A DNA stretch of 42,162 bases, taken from positions 1 through 42,162 of the forward strand of contig JASJBE010000056.1 of the NCBI GenBank assembly GCA_030066655.1. Direction: 5' to 3'. The translations under genes and the position numbers were made by a program. Below, piece after piece: positions 9,197-17,841 of the stretch. The stretch comes from Woeseiaceae bacterium. GTDB lineage: Bacteria; Pseudomonadota; Gammaproteobacteria; Steroidobacterales; Woeseiaceae. The stretch's first letter is position 1; each line of letters opens with the position of its first letter. Under the pieces are notes generated by a model. The model was not told where the DNA came from and did no database searches. It saw nothing but the letters and a program-made list of their open reading frames with translations.

Positions 9197-9538
9197 ATGA
9201 GAGAACTGCCAGCAGCCACGGTCGCCAAGGAGCTCGGCGACGGGCAGATCGTGCTCATCGACGTGCGCGAACCCCATGAATATTCAGAAGCGCGCATCAA
9301 GGGCGCGCTGAACTATCCACTATCTACCTTCGTGCCCGAGGCGCTGCCAGCGGGTGGTGCGCGCGAGGTTGTCCTTCACTGCGGCACGGGCCAGCGTTCA
9401 GGCATGGCGCTCGAGAAATGCGCTGCGGCCGGCGTGGGCGTGCACGCACACCTCCAGGGCGGGCTGGGGTCGTGGGTCGATGCGGGCCTGCCGGTGCTGT
9501 CGGTGGACCCGAGCACGGGTGAGATCGCGCGCGACTGA
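9197..9538 (+). CDS. Rhodanese-domain sulfurtransferase
   Basis: This is a 113-aa single-domain rhodanese. It shows IDVREPHEYSEARIKGALNYP (the first 20 residues of that stretch are diagnostic) and the active-site loop HCGTGQRS with catalytic Cys62. Such proteins move sulfane sulfur between persulfide carriers such as thiosulfate and glutathione persulfide. There is no signal peptide, so it should be cytoplasmic. It is divergent from the persulfide dioxygenase gene and lies 130 bp upstream of an OsmC-like gene, giving a small sulfur and thiol-stress group. Confidence 0.9.
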   Translation: MRELPAATVAKELGDGQIVLIDVREPHEYSEARIKGALNYPLSTFVPEALPAGGAREVVLHCGTGQRSGMALEKCAAAGVGVHAHLQGGLGSWVDAGLPVLSVDPSTGEIARD

Positions 9539-9668
9539 GGCGCGTCGCCACTCGCGAGACAGCGAGCTCCTCCAACGGGCACGGCAGCCCCGTAATGCGT
9601 GATCTGCGTATGGCGCCGACCGGCGTACCAGCAGAAAAATAGCGACAACGACCCAAGAGGAGCCAGGC

Positions 9669-10109
9669 ATGCAGGACTATCCGCATTATTACCGCGCCAC
9701 GGCTAGTGCGGCGGCAGAATCCAGCGTCGACGTCACGAGCCCCGGGCTCGAATCTATCGAGACGGCCCCGCCGCCGGAGTTCGGCGGCCCGGGCGATCTC
9801 TGGTCACCGGAGACACTGCTGGCCGCGGCCGTGGCGAACTGCTTCATCCTGAGCTTCCGTGCGATTGCCCGTGCGGCGAAGCTCGAGTGGAACGCGCTGA
9901 GCTGCGACGTTGAAGCTGTGCTAGACCGCGGAGAAGACCGCGTTACGAAGTTCACCGAGATCAGCGAGCGAGTCGTGCTCGACGTGCCTGCCGGCACGGA
10001 CCCGGCAAAAGCAAGACGGCTGCTCGACAAGGCCGAGCATGTTTGCCTGATCACCAACTCGATGACGGCGACGACCACGCTGGAGGCGGAGGTGCGCGTC
10101 GCAGACTGA
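9669..10109 (+). CDS. OsmC/Ohr-family thiol peroxidase-like protein
   Basis: This 146-aa protein has the two conserved cysteines of the OsmC/Ohr family: Cys58 in VANCFILSFRAIA and Cys126 in AEHVCLITNS. Family members reduce organic hydroperoxides, or in some branches act on sulfane sulfur. The ATG at 9669 is preceded by AAGAGGAG (9655-9662), a good ribosome site. It lies in the same direction as the rhodanese gene and converges on the alternative oxidase gene. The sulfur neighbours suggest a role in persulfide or peroxide defence, but that is inference. Confidence 0.87.
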   Translation: MQDYPHYYRATASAAAESSVDVTSPGLESIETAPPPEFGGPGDLWSPETLLAAAVANCFILSFRAIARAAKLEWNALSCDVEAVLDRGEDRVTKFTEISERVVLDVPAGTDPAKARRLLDKAEHVCLITNSMTATTTLEAEVRVAD

Positions 10110-10168
10110 TGGAAGCGCGCTTAGTGCGCACTGCCGACGTTCTGTTTCCACGAGTACCGGGGTCCGGG

Positions 10169-10186
10169 TCCCGGCCGAAGCCGGGA
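10169..10186. terminator. Short GC hairpin between convergent genes
   Basis: A 7-bp perfect stem (TCCCGGC / GCCGGGA) closes a CGAA loop between the OsmC-like gene (+) and the oxidase gene (-). It lacks a T-run, so it may be a weak bidirectional terminator or only a stable hairpin. Confidence 0.35.
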
Positions 10187-10220
10187 AGCGTTCGTTCGAC
10201 GCTGGCAGGCTCGGCGAATG

Positions 10221-10859
10221 CTATGCGCCTTCGGTCGCAGCTTTGCGTTGCGTCGTGAGGGCGTCGGCGAAGGCGTGATTCTTGTCCCGATGTCCCATCT
10301 CGTCTTCTCGCACGGCGATGACTACGTCGCGCAGTCGCGCGTTCGCGGGTAGCTGCCAGTAGTCGATGGCGATGTCGGGTGCCGGGACGTTCTCAAGGCG
10401 GCCGGCATCGATCTCGGCGAGGTAGTCCGTGTAGCTGCGTACTGCTTCCTCTTCAAAGTACGCAACGATGCGATGTGCCGTTTTCGCCGAGAACAGGTAG
10501 ATGAAGAAATACAGGTTGTAGAAGATCGCCTGCGCAACCATGATCAGCCCGCGCTCGAAGCTGCTCGGATTGGCGATGTGGATGAAAGTCATCAGGTGCA
10601 TGCGCTCGTTCTCTGCCTCATCCAGCAGCTCGCGGATCCAGCCCTGGTCATCACGAATGTGGCGGATGGCCTTCAGGTGCTGCAACAGGCCGCCGACCAT
10701 GCCCGGCACGGCCGCGACCGTTTCGAGAACCACAGCGCGGTGTCCATAACGGCGCCGGAAGAAGGCGTCCGCGAAAAAGCGCAGCAAGCGTGTGAAACCC
10801 AGCGCAATCCTGTCGGACAGATTGCGAGGCGAGCGATGTTCGGGGCCCGAGTTGTTCAT
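10221..10859 (-). CDS. aox: Alternative oxidase (cyanide-insensitive ubiquinol oxidase)
   Basis: This is a 212-aa di-iron membrane-bound ubiquinol oxidase. The ligand motifs are visible in order: LET (E46), NERMH (E85, H88), EEEAV (136-140) and REDEMGHRDKNH (E187, H190). The hydrophobic stretch VAQAIFYNLYFFIYLF fits the membrane-anchoring region. Family knowledge: it passes electrons from ubiquinol to oxygen without pumping protons and resists cyanide and sulfide, which inhibit heme-copper oxidases. I chose the ATG at 10859 because AAAGGAGAGG lies just upstream; a longer frame to 10955 lacks this. Bacterial AOX is uncommon. It lies next to sulfide-handling genes. Confidence 0.93.
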   Translation of the reverse strand: MNNSGPEHRSPRNLSDRIALGFTRLLRFFADAFFRRRYGHRAVVLETVAAVPGMVGGLLQHLKAIRHIRDDQGWIRELLDEAENERMHLMTFIHIANPSSFERGLIMVAQAIFYNLYFFIYLFSAKTAHRIVAYFEEEAVRSYTDYLAEIDAGRLENVPAPDIAIDYWQLPANARLRDVVIAVREDEMGHRDKNHAFADALTTQRKAATEGA

Positions 10860-11144
10860 GATCCTCTCCTTTAACCTTCTTAGAACTTGGGGCCAGGGAG
10901 CCGTTTTCACGTCGAGTTTTCCTTGCCTGACGATGAAAAAAACCGAAGTGAACAACGGCCGTCTTCGCGCCGGATTATCTGGGCAGGTAAAAGTGCTTCG
11001 GGCCGTGCCGTTGCGGACGCTGACTGACCATTCGTCGTAGCTTCGCGAGAGCGCCCCGGAGTCCCGGTGCCCGTCGCCGCTTGCCGCCTGCGCGCTTCAG
11101 TCGAACGACCGGGGCGCGCCAGCGGCCGATTCGCAACATCGCCG

Positions 11145-12029
11145 CTAGTCAGGGTCGTATACGGGCGGGTATCCGTCGGGCTGTTTCTTGAAACGCTTGT
11201 AGAGCCACCAGTATTGCTCCGGTGCTTCGCGGATCAGGTCGGCCAGCGACGCGTTGATCGCCTCCAGCGCTGGTCCAACTTCAAGCGTTGCGATGTCCTG
11301 CTCGGCCTGCCGCACGATCAGCTGGTACCCCTCGCTGCCCGGCAGGCGTTTCGCGAACGCGAAGAGCACGACTGCCTTCGAGCTCTTCGCGAGCCTCGGC
11401 AGTAGCGTCATCGTGTAGGCAGGATGTCCGAAGAAGTCGGCAAACTCACCCTGGCCGGTCGGCGTCTGGTCTGGCATCAGCGCGACGAGCTCACGCTTCC
11501 TTAGCGCCTTGCCCATCGCGCGTATCCCGCTGGCGTCTGTCGGTACCAGTCTCGCACCCATTCGTTGTCGGGCATCTCGAACGAGTTCGTCGAAGCCGGG
11601 GCGGTTCCTGGCCTTGAACATCCCCGTCATCGGGTAGTGTTTGGCGAGGTAGATGCTGACGATCTCCCAGCAGCCGCAATGCGGGACGGCCAGGATCACG
11701 CCGCGGTCCTGTCGGCGAGCCTCGTCAATAAGCGATTCACCATCGCACGATGTTATGAGGGCGAGGAGTTCGTCAGGATTGCCGCGCCACATCTTGCCCC
11801 CCTCCAGTATCGTCTTCCCGGCTTCAGCAAGTGCCTGCTTCGCCAGCGTGTCGCGGTCCTCCGGGTCCAGCTCGGGAAAGCACAAGCGAAGGTTGGTCTC
11901 GACGGTATGCCGCGTATCGCCGTTGGTGAGCCAGGCTATCTGGCCGATCAGTGACCCCAAACCGTGCACAACGCGCAGGGGCAGGGCATTCATGAGTGCC
12001 AGTGCCGACTTGAACAGGAAGTACTTCAT
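11145..12029 (-). CDS. LpxL/HtrB-like lysophospholipid (lipid A) acyltransferase
   Basis: This is a 294-aa inner-membrane acyltransferase of the LpxL/LpxM family. There is an N-terminal hydrophobic segment, the catalytic HX4E motif HCGCWE (H117, E122), MFKARNRPGFDELV, LMPDQTP and the C-terminal PEQYWWLYKRFK. Family members add a secondary acyl chain to Kdo2-lipid IVA or to related lipids such as ornithine lipid, so its presence supports a Gram-negative host. It is monocistronic on the minus strand. Which acyl acceptor it uses cannot be decided here. Confidence 0.9.
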   Translation of the reverse strand: MKYFLFKSALALMNALPLRVVHGLGSLIGQIAWLTNGDTRHTVETNLRLCFPELDPEDRDTLAKQALAEAGKTILEGGKMWRGNPDELLALITSCDGESLIDEARRQDRGVILAVPHCGCWEIVSIYLAKHYPMTGMFKARNRPGFDELVRDARQRMGARLVPTDASGIRAMGKALRKRELVALMPDQTPTGQGEFADFFGHPAYTMTLLPRLAKSSKAVVLFAFAKRLPGSEGYQLIVRQAEQDIATLEVGPALEAINASLADLIREAPEQYWWLYKRFKKQPDGYPPVYDPD

Positions 12030-12416
12030 GGATGGCGCTGAGTGACGACGCTAAATCGCAGGGGACCCGAGGCCGGCCGCAGTGGATGGAGCACCGGCTG
12101 CCCGGATGCAGTCATCGGGACGACCGTAATTCGGTAACACTGTGGGAGCGGGCATCGGCCAATCCGGCGTTGCTGTGTTGACAGTACCGCAAGTGTAGCG
12201 CAAACGACTGGCAGCACCGCGCATCGGAGCAAGCGGTAGGCAGGCCAACGGGCCTCCCTTCGCGTTTTGGACCACGCTGAGTTCGGTGACCCAGGCTCCG
12301 ATCGCAGCAGGTCCGATTTCGACGTAGCGGGGCACGGCGACAGCGCCGTGTTCTTTTGTAACCGGCACGGATATCGCCATAATGGATCTGATAGTGACTC
12401 ACCGGATGGGACAGTC
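12030..12416. other. Intergenic region between divergent acyltransferase and thioesterase genes
   Basis: These 387 bp separate divergent genes and should hold both promoters. A TTGACA lies at 12178-12183, but no convincing -10 element sits at the right distance. Open frames exist on the minus strand, but their composition does not look like a protein family I know. I see no tRNA, repeat or riboswitch. Confidence 0.4.
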
Positions 12417-12884
12417 ATGAGCGATCAGGTCTTCAGTTTTGAGTCCCGCGTCAGGCCAGAATGGATCGACCACAATGGCCATATGAACGTGGGCTACTTC
12501 GTCGTGGCGTTTGACGAGGCGACCGATGCGGTCTATGAGCCCTGGGGAATCGGCGCTGCGTACCCGGACTTGAGCGGATGCTCGGTGTTCACGCTGGCGG
12601 TGAACGTCGACTACCTGTCAGAGCTGTTCGAGGGTGATCCGATCATCGTTGACACGCTGCTGCTCGATCACGACGCGAAGCGCATTCACTACATTCACAC
12701 GATGCGCCATGCCGAGACGGGCAAGCCGGCGGCGACCAACGAGTGCCTGTGCATGAACGTTGATCTGTCGACGCGGCGCTCCGCCGAGTTTCCTGATGAT
12801 GTGCAGGCAAAGCTTTCCGCCGCCCGGTGGCACGGCGACTGGCCCGAGCAGGCAGGGCGCAAGCTCGGCATACGGCGGAGTTAA
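12417..12884 (+). CDS. Hotdog-fold acyl-CoA thioesterase (4HBT-like)
   Basis: This 155-aa protein begins with VRPEWIDHNGHMNVGYF (residues 12-28), a classic 4-hydroxybenzoyl-CoA/YbgC-type hotdog motif in which Asp18 and the His/Asn residues form the active region. Similar thioesterases occur alone or next to carnitine dehydrogenases. It should hydrolyse an acyl-CoA thioester in the cytoplasm. The chosen ATG starts the conserved domain; the longer upstream frame adds low-complexity sequence. It is followed after 3 bp by a lipoprotein hydrolase gene, so the two may be co-transcribed. Substrate unknown. Confidence 0.8.
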   Translation: MSDQVFSFESRVRPEWIDHNGHMNVGYFVVAFDEATDAVYEPWGIGAAYPDLSGCSVFTLAVNVDYLSELFEGDPIIVDTLLLDHDAKRIHYIHTMRHAETGKPAATNECLCMNVDLSTRRSAEFPDDVQAKLSAARWHGDWPEQAGRKLGIRRS

Positions 12885-12887
12885 CAA

Positions 12888-14276
12888 ATGCTGTCAATAA
12901 GAAACCCGCCGACGGCTGGCCTCATGACAATACTATTGCCAGGTCTGTTTCTGCTCCTCGGGTGCTCTCCACCACCCCCGACGGCTGCAGACAAACAGGA
13001 GGGCGACTCTGCTGGCCCTTCAATTCCTTCTCTTTCTGTCCTGACTGTTGAGAGTCTGAAAAAACGGACCTATGGCTCGACGCTGACGTTTCTTGATAGA
13101 CGCATCGATGACGCACCTCGGACCTTCATTGCGGAATACGAGTCGGACGGTCTTGACGTATTAACGCGCGTGGATATACCGACGACCGCGTCGCCTGCAG
13201 GCGGTTTCCCGGTTGTACTCTTCCTGCACGGCTGGGTAGGAATTGACGGTGCGCCCTCATTCGACTTCTACCTGAAAGGAGAGTCGTCTTACCAGGCGAT
13301 GATCGATTTCTACGTCGATGCCGGCTACGTCGTGCTTACCCCGGGCTTCCGCGGTCACGGCGGTGCCGACGGTATTGACTTTATGGCCGCCTGGGATAAT
13401 GGCAGCTACGTGTCTCCGGTTTTCTATGCCATCGACACACTCAACCTGATTGACAGTCTCGACTCCGTAGCAGGCCAGGCCGACATGGCTGAGCTGTTCG
13501 ATATCGACACGGAGCATGTTTTCCTCGCCAGCCACTCTCAGGGCGGCGATGTCGCGTTGATCGCCGCTGCCGTCGCGGGGGAGGGATCCCGGTTGCGCCA
13601 TGGAGTCGCCGGAACGTCAATCTGGGCGGGGACATTCCAGTCGCGCTTCGTGCAACTGGAGACCTACTACCCGATGCAAACGACCACCGAGGCATTTTTC
13701 GCCGGCGATGGAAGCTGGAACGGCACGCCCGTCGGCGATGATGGAACGGTGAACAAGCACTTTGTATTCGCTTATCCCTCAGACTGGATCGGCACGACCG
13801 ACAGATCGACATGGACCTGGCAGCATGAGACCTGGTCGCTGCCCTCGGTTGCCGACGCCTGGAACGTGAAACTTGAGCAGATGTACTCGGCCGTCAACGA
13901 ATCTGTCGAAGACATCGACGGTGCGAGCTATGCCATTGTTCAAGAGGATGGTGTGGCAAGTATCCGGCATGACGAGCGGGTTGAGGCGGCGATGGCAGAA
14001 ATCGGTGCGTTTCACACGCCTGAGTACCTGACCGAGCCACTGTCACTGCATTTCTCCGATCGCGATTTCTACTCGTTTCCGGACTGGAATCACGAGCTCT
14101 GTCGTCGGGTGAACGGAGCCGGAGGGGACTGCACAGCGCATGCGTATCCCGGTACCAACCACAGCTTGAGAGTCAGCGAACATCGCTGGTTCTCCCCCGA
14201 GGGCACAGGCGACGGTTTTGCCGTGGCGCTTCAGCGCGACCAGCGTCGTTTTGAACAGACTCGGAAAGCTCGCTGA
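12888..14276 (+). CDS. Alpha/beta hydrolase lipoprotein
   Basis: This protein of up to 462 aa has an N-terminal hydrophobic signal with a lipobox (LFLLLGC), so it is likely anchored in the envelope. The catalytic domain shows an oxyanion-region HGWVGIDG, GYVVLTPGFRGHGGADG, the nucleophile elbow SHSQGG and a late histidine in PGTNHSL. These fit a secreted esterase or peptidase-like alpha/beta hydrolase. The start could be 12888 or the ATG at 12924 (MTILLPGLFLLLGC); the latter gives a more standard signal peptide. The gene is 3 bp downstream of the thioesterase and converges on the SnoaL cluster. Substrate unknown. Confidence 0.75.
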   Translation: MLSIRNPPTAGLMTILLPGLFLLLGCSPPPPTAADKQEGDSAGPSIPSLSVLTVESLKKRTYGSTLTFLDRRIDDAPRTFIAEYESDGLDVLTRVDIPTTASPAGGFPVVLFLHGWVGIDGAPSFDFYLKGESSYQAMIDFYVDAGYVVLTPGFRGHGGADGIDFMAAWDNGSYVSPVFYAIDTLNLIDSLDSVAGQADMAELFDIDTEHVFLASHSQGGDVALIAAAVAGEGSRLRHGVAGTSIWAGTFQSRFVQLETYYPMQTTTEAFFAGDGSWNGTPVGDDGTVNKHFVFAYPSDWIGTTDRSTWTWQHETWSLPSVADAWNVKLEQMYSAVNESVEDIDGASYAIVQEDGVASIRHDERVEAAMAEIGAFHTPEYLTEPLSLHFSDRDFYSFPDWNHELCRRVNGAGGDCTAHAYPGTNHSLRVSEHRWFSPEGTGDGFAVALQRDQRRFEQTRKAR

Positions 14277-14278
14277 AG

Positions 14279-15301
14279 CTAAAGCTGTTCGCGAGGCTTG
14301 CCGGCGAAGTGCCGCACACGAGCAAACACATCCACGCCCAGCTGCCGCAGCACGTCGGCGATATCGATGGGTACCCAGTTCTCGGCAATGAAACCCGCGC
14401 TAACGCGGTAGAAGTCCATGACCCGGAAGTGCACCTCGCGCCCGGTCGGCCCGAGGCCCAGCCAGTCCGGGCCCGAGTGCGTACCTATGACGGACGGCCA
14501 GCCGCCGGTCACGACATAGTCTCCGTCGCAGATATTCGCGACATGGACGTTCAGACGGCGATCCGGGAAAGCCCGCAGGAAGGGGATCTGGTGATGCGCT
14601 TCGAATCCAGACAGGCCCTTGCTGGTTCCGATACCGGATGGTCCGTACCACATGAAGCCGGGTTCCCAGTAACGAGCGTGGTCCATGCTTTTCAGGTCCT
14701 TGCCGTCGAACTTGCCAAGGCCGGCATGCATGGCTTTGACGAGCTTCAGTGCCTTCTGGCCACGGTCGAAGTCGCAGGCGTGCAAAACGCCGTCGCCCGT
14801 CATCGGGCCGGCCCACGGCGCCTCTGTGCCGAGGCTCGGTGCGATCGGCCAGAAACCCGCCTGGCGCAGGAAGTCGAGGGTATCGATCAGCACATGCGAC
14901 TCGACGATCCTGCTATCCGCGACTTCATGGATCTCACAGCAGCGCAGGCTGACTATCTCATGGGTGGGCGGAACGTCGAGCCAGGGCTCGCGCATAACGC
15001 CCTGCAGGAAGGTCATCGCGCAGACAAAGTCCTTGCCTTCGTAGCTGCCGGCGACAACGATCTGGTCGCGTCGCTCCATGTTCGGGAATGCAATTCGGAG
15101 TGGGCGCCACAGTGCATCGGCTACGTCTTTGGCTCCCTCCAGTTCATTGACCGGGTGGAACGCGTTGACGGTTACGTCGTCGGCATAGATCGATGACACG
15201 CTCTCATTGAGCTTGGCGATATCAGAACTAAATACGTTCTGCAGTCCGGCGGCTACAGCCAGCTTATTGGCCGTATGCTCGTCGGTTCTGTTGTCGGTCA
15301 T
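14279..15301 (-). CDS. Tandem SnoaL/NTF2-like protein
   Basis: This 340-aa cytoplasmic protein contains two SnoaL-like (NTF2-fold, ester cyclase/polyketide cyclase) domains, about residues 15-155 and 190-335. Landmarks are GVMREPWLDVPPTHEIVSLR in domain 1, and WYGPSGIGTSKGLSGF, HHQIPFLRAFPDR and ENWVPIDIADVLRQLGVDV in domain 2. It is clearly homologous along its length to the protein at 26923-27954. NTF2-fold proteins include cyclases, isomerases and hydrolases acting on ketones, epoxides or lactones, so the reaction cannot be named. It lies 1 bp after the HisD-like gene and is the last gene of a bicupin-HisD-SnoaL operon. Confidence 0.8.
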   Translation of the reverse strand: MTDNRTDEHTANKLAVAAGLQNVFSSDIAKLNESVSSIYADDVTVNAFHPVNELEGAKDVADALWRPLRIAFPNMERRDQIVVAGSYEGKDFVCAMTFLQGVMREPWLDVPPTHEIVSLRCCEIHEVADSRIVESHVLIDTLDFLRQAGFWPIAPSLGTEAPWAGPMTGDGVLHACDFDRGQKALKLVKAMHAGLGKFDGKDLKSMDHARYWEPGFMWYGPSGIGTSKGLSGFEAHHQIPFLRAFPDRRLNVHVANICDGDYVVTGGWPSVIGTHSGPDWLGLGPTGREVHFRVMDFYRVSAGFIAENWVPIDIADVLRQLGVDVFARVRHFAGKPREQL

Positions 15302-15302
15302 G

Positions 15303-16586
15303 TCAGGCGGCTCGTTCTTTGTAGCGCGTGACCCTTAAGTCTGCCTGAGCTTTGTGTCCTTCCATACCTTCCAGTGCACAGAGTCGCGAGCAGTACTCGC
15401 CGATTCTCGCCGTTGCTTCCGGCGTGACGCGTTGGTAGGTGCAGGTCTTGATGAACTTCCCGACCCAAAGGCCGCCGGTGTATCGGGCAGCCAGCTTGGT
15501 GGGCAGCGTGTGGTTGGTACCGATGACCTTGTCGCCATAGGCCACGTTCGTCTCGGGGCCTAAAAACAGCGCGCCGTAGTTGGTCATGTTATCGAGAAAG
15601 TACTGCGGGTCCCGGGTCATGACCTGGACGTGCTCGCTGGCGATACGGTCCGCCTCGGCGACCATTTCTTCTTCCGTGTCGCAGAGGATGATCTGGCCGT
15701 AGTCCGCCCAAGCCTTGCCTGCGACGTCGGCGGTGGGCAGGACCTTGAGCTGCTTTTCGATCTCCTTCTGCGTGTCCTCGACGAGTTTCGCGGAGTTTGT
15801 CAGCAGGATTGCCGGCGAGTTCGGTCCGTGCTCGGCCTGGCCTAAGAGGTCCGTGGCCGCCATTTCCCCATCGCAGGTCTCGTCGGCGATGATCAGGGTT
15901 TCTGTCGGTCCGGCGAACAGGTCGATACCGACTCGTCCGAACAGCTGGCGCTTCGCCTCAGCCACAAACGCATTGCCAGGGCCGACCAGCATGTCGACCG
16001 GGGCGATCGTCTCGGTGCCGAGCGCCATCGCGCCGACGGCCTGGACGCCGCCCAGGCAGTAGATCTCATCGGCGCCGGCGAAGTGCATGGCGGCGACAAT
16101 GGCATCGTTCGGCTTGCCGTCGTGCGGCGGAGCACAGGCGATGACGCGTTTGACGCCGGCGACCTTGGCCGTCAGCACGCTCATGTGGGCACTGGCCACC
16201 ATCGGGTACTTGCCGCCGGGGATGTAGCAGCCGGCGTTATTGACAGGCACATTCTTGTGGCCCAGGAACACACCCGGCGAGGTCTCTTCCTCGACGTCTT
16301 GCAGAGAGGCGCGCTGGATCTCTGCAAACTTGCGAATCTGGGCCTGCGCAAACTTGATGTCGTCGATCGTTTGCTGCGGCAGACGTTCGACAGCCGCCTG
16401 GATCTCCTCGTCCGACAGGCGGAAGCTCTCGGGCGACCAGTTGTCGAATTTCTCGGACAGTTCGCGCACGGCTGCGTCGCCGCGCTCGCCGATGTCGGCG
16501 AGGATGCCCTCGACGATCTCTTTCACTTTTGCGTCCATATCAGCGGCCTGCTCAGCGCTGATACCTTCCTTAATCACCTTGATCAC
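15303..16586 (-). CDS. HisD-like NAD-dependent alcohol dehydrogenase (sulfopropanediol dehydrogenase-type)
   Basis: This is a 427-aa histidinol dehydrogenase homologue. The zinc ligands of E. coli HisD map to Q250, H253 (QAEHG), D352 ([14 protein letters not shown]) and H411 (EGMEGHKAQ). The general base pair maps to E318-H319 (SEHVQVM). The stretches [28 protein letters not shown] and [18 protein letters not shown] differ from biosynthetic HisD and resemble the HpsN-type catabolic branch, which oxidises 2,3-dihydroxypropane-1-sulfonate. No other his genes are nearby. The start is GTG with GAGGAA upstream. I infer oxidation of a small alcohol to an acid in a catabolic route; the actual substrate is open. 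Confidence 0.82.
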   Translation of the reverse strand: MIKVIKEGISAEQAADMDAKVKEIVEGILADIGERGDAAVRELSEKFDNWSPESFRLSDEEIQAAVERLPQQTIDDIKFAQAQIRKFAEIQRASLQDVEEETSPGVFLGHKNVPVNNAGCYIPGGKYPMVASAHMSVLTAKVAGVKRVIACAPPHDGKPNDAIVAAMHFAGADEIYCLGGVQAVGAMALGTETIAPVDMLVGPGNAFVAEAKRQLFGRVGIDLFAGPTETLIIADETCDGEMAATDLLGQAEHGPNSPAILLTNSAKLVEDTQKEIEKQLKVLPTADVAGKAWADYGQIILCDTEEEMVAEADRIASEHVQVMTRDPQYFLDNMTNYGALFLGPETNVAYGDKVIGTNHTLPTKLAARYTGGLWVGKFIKTCTYQRVTPEATARIGEYCSRLCALEGMEGHKAQADLRVTRYKERAA

Positions 16587-16612
16587 GGTGCGTTCCTCTC
16601 AAATTCCTAAAG

Positions 16613-17632
16613 TTAGTGGCTTAACGTCGGTGCTTTCGGGCGGTCGCCGCCGCGAACGACGTACGCCTCAACGACTGCATCACCGTTGTTCACAAATTGT
16701 CTTGCTGCGCCCACCGGTATCGTCAATACGTCGCCGGGCCCGAGCTCGACGTCGCCCTCCGGCAGGCTGACCAGCAGTGAACCGGCTTGCAGCATAAACA
16801 CCTCTTCCTCGTGCCTGACATGCTGCGGTGACTCGCTGCCCGGGTCCATGGCGATGTAGCGAAGCTGGAAGCCGTGCTGCCAGGCCATCTTGCCGGCTGC
16901 CAGCCCTTCGACCTCACTGGCCTCGCCTATGAGCGGATACTCGCGAACCCCCTGCAGCACCGCGGAGGGCGTCGCATCCAGTTCACCGCGAGTTACGACA
17001 CAACCGCCCATGTCCTCGGCCAACAGCTTGTCGAGCCGCTTGACGTCTTCGTCAGTCGTCGGCGGCATCGACCGCTTGCCGGGCGGGATTGACTCACCCC
17101 GAGTCGTGTCGACGAGGCTGCCGTCTTCCAGCAGGATGAGACCGTATTCGCGGGCGTTGTCGAACACGTACGGCGCCCAGGTCACATGGCCCGGGTCATC
17201 ACCGCCGAGCACGGCGAACAGGAAGCCCGTGTCCTCGCCGACGTTCGTGAAGCCGCGGAAGGTGTGGATCGGAATCGAGATCGTGTCGCCCGGCTCGAGG
17301 ATGACGTCTCCGTCTTCCTTGTTGGGTCCCATATGAAACGCCCACGTGCCCGAATGCACGACGAAGACTTCAGCGGTCTCGTGGCTGTGCTGCGAGTTGA
17401 TGCAACCCGGTGGCTGCCTCGCCCCACCGATGTTGAAACCGTGCGGGATGTTTATATGTACGTGCTGATCCGGGCTCTCGGCAACGCCGGGGCCGATGAT
17501 GGTGAAGTTTTCCTTCTCCTTGCTGCCGGGCGTGCGTGTATCGATGAATGCGGTCGTGCAGGGTTTCAGGTCCGAATAATGCACGACGCGATCGGTCAGG
17601 ATCGGCGCGGCGGAAGCTGCTGTCTCAGGCAT
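16613..17632 (-). CDS. Bicupin protein (gentisate dioxygenase-like fold)
   Basis: This 339-aa protein has two cupin domains. Domain 1 carries QHSHETAEVFVVHSG followed by PGDTISIPIHTFRGFTN. Domain 2 carries HVRHEEEVFMLQAGS and GPGDVLTIPVGAARQFVN. The His/Glu metal ligands look intact in domain 1, and two His plus Glu are present in domain 2. Bicupins include gentisate 1,2-dioxygenase, quercetinase and isomerases, so it could be a dioxygenase or an isomerase. I use the ATG at 17632 because the longer frame runs through the operator-like inverted repeats. It is the first gene of the minus-strand operon with HisD-like and SnoaL genes. Confidence 0.78.
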   Translation of the reverse strand: MPETAASAAPILTDRVVHYSDLKPCTTAFIDTRTPGSKEKENFTIIGPGVAESPDQHVHINIPHGFNIGGARQPPGCINSQHSHETAEVFVVHSGTWAFHMGPNKEDGDVILEPGDTISIPIHTFRGFTNVGEDTGFLFAVLGGDDPGHVTWAPYVFDNAREYGLILLEDGSLVDTTRGESIPPGKRSMPPTTDEDVKRLDKLLAEDMGGCVVTRGELDATPSAVLQGVREYPLIGEASEVEGLAAGKMAWQHGFQLRYIAMDPGSESPQHVRHEEEVFMLQAGSLLVSLPEGDVELGPGDVLTIPVGAARQFVNNGDAVVEAYVVRGGDRPKAPTLSH

Positions 17633-17685
17633 GTGCTTTGTTATCCCCGGGGCGGTGATGCCCCCCCAAAAGCTAGTCGACAGAA

Positions 17686-17792
17686 TGTACTTCGAATGCA
17701 AATCGCATTCAACCTGATCAACACTGATTTTCTGGTCGCCAAAGGTACGAAATACCGGGGCTGCATGGGATTTGAGCTGCATTCGAAGTACA
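17686..17792. promoter_or_regulatory. Divergent promoter region with LacI-operator-like inverted repeats
   Basis: The 15-mer TGTACTTCGAATGCA occurs at 17686-17700 and, exactly inverted, at 17778-17792. The first copy runs into a second dyad, GAATGC-AAATC-GCATTC, at 17694-17710. Each 15-mer contains the half-site CGAATGCA around a central CG, as in LacI-family operators, and this half-site recurs at the palindrome next to the lacI gene (23679-23696). The region separates the bicupin (-) and SnoaL (+) genes, so a bound repressor could control both directions, perhaps by looping between the two copies. Confidence 0.65.
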
Positions 17793-17841
17793 ATCGCCGC
17801 GGCCGGCCGGCAGGCGGCCTCAAAATCGTTAGGAGAGTTAC

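Noticed and set aside
14309..15196. Plus-strand 295-codon frame opposite the first SnoaL gene
   Set aside because: It is a high-GC shadow frame: the minus-strand protein has clear family motifs and a paralogue, and this one has none.
15303..16586. Histidine biosynthesis gene hisD
   Set aside because: There are no other his genes, the neighbours are catabolic, and the C-terminal pocket motifs match the HpsN-like branch better.
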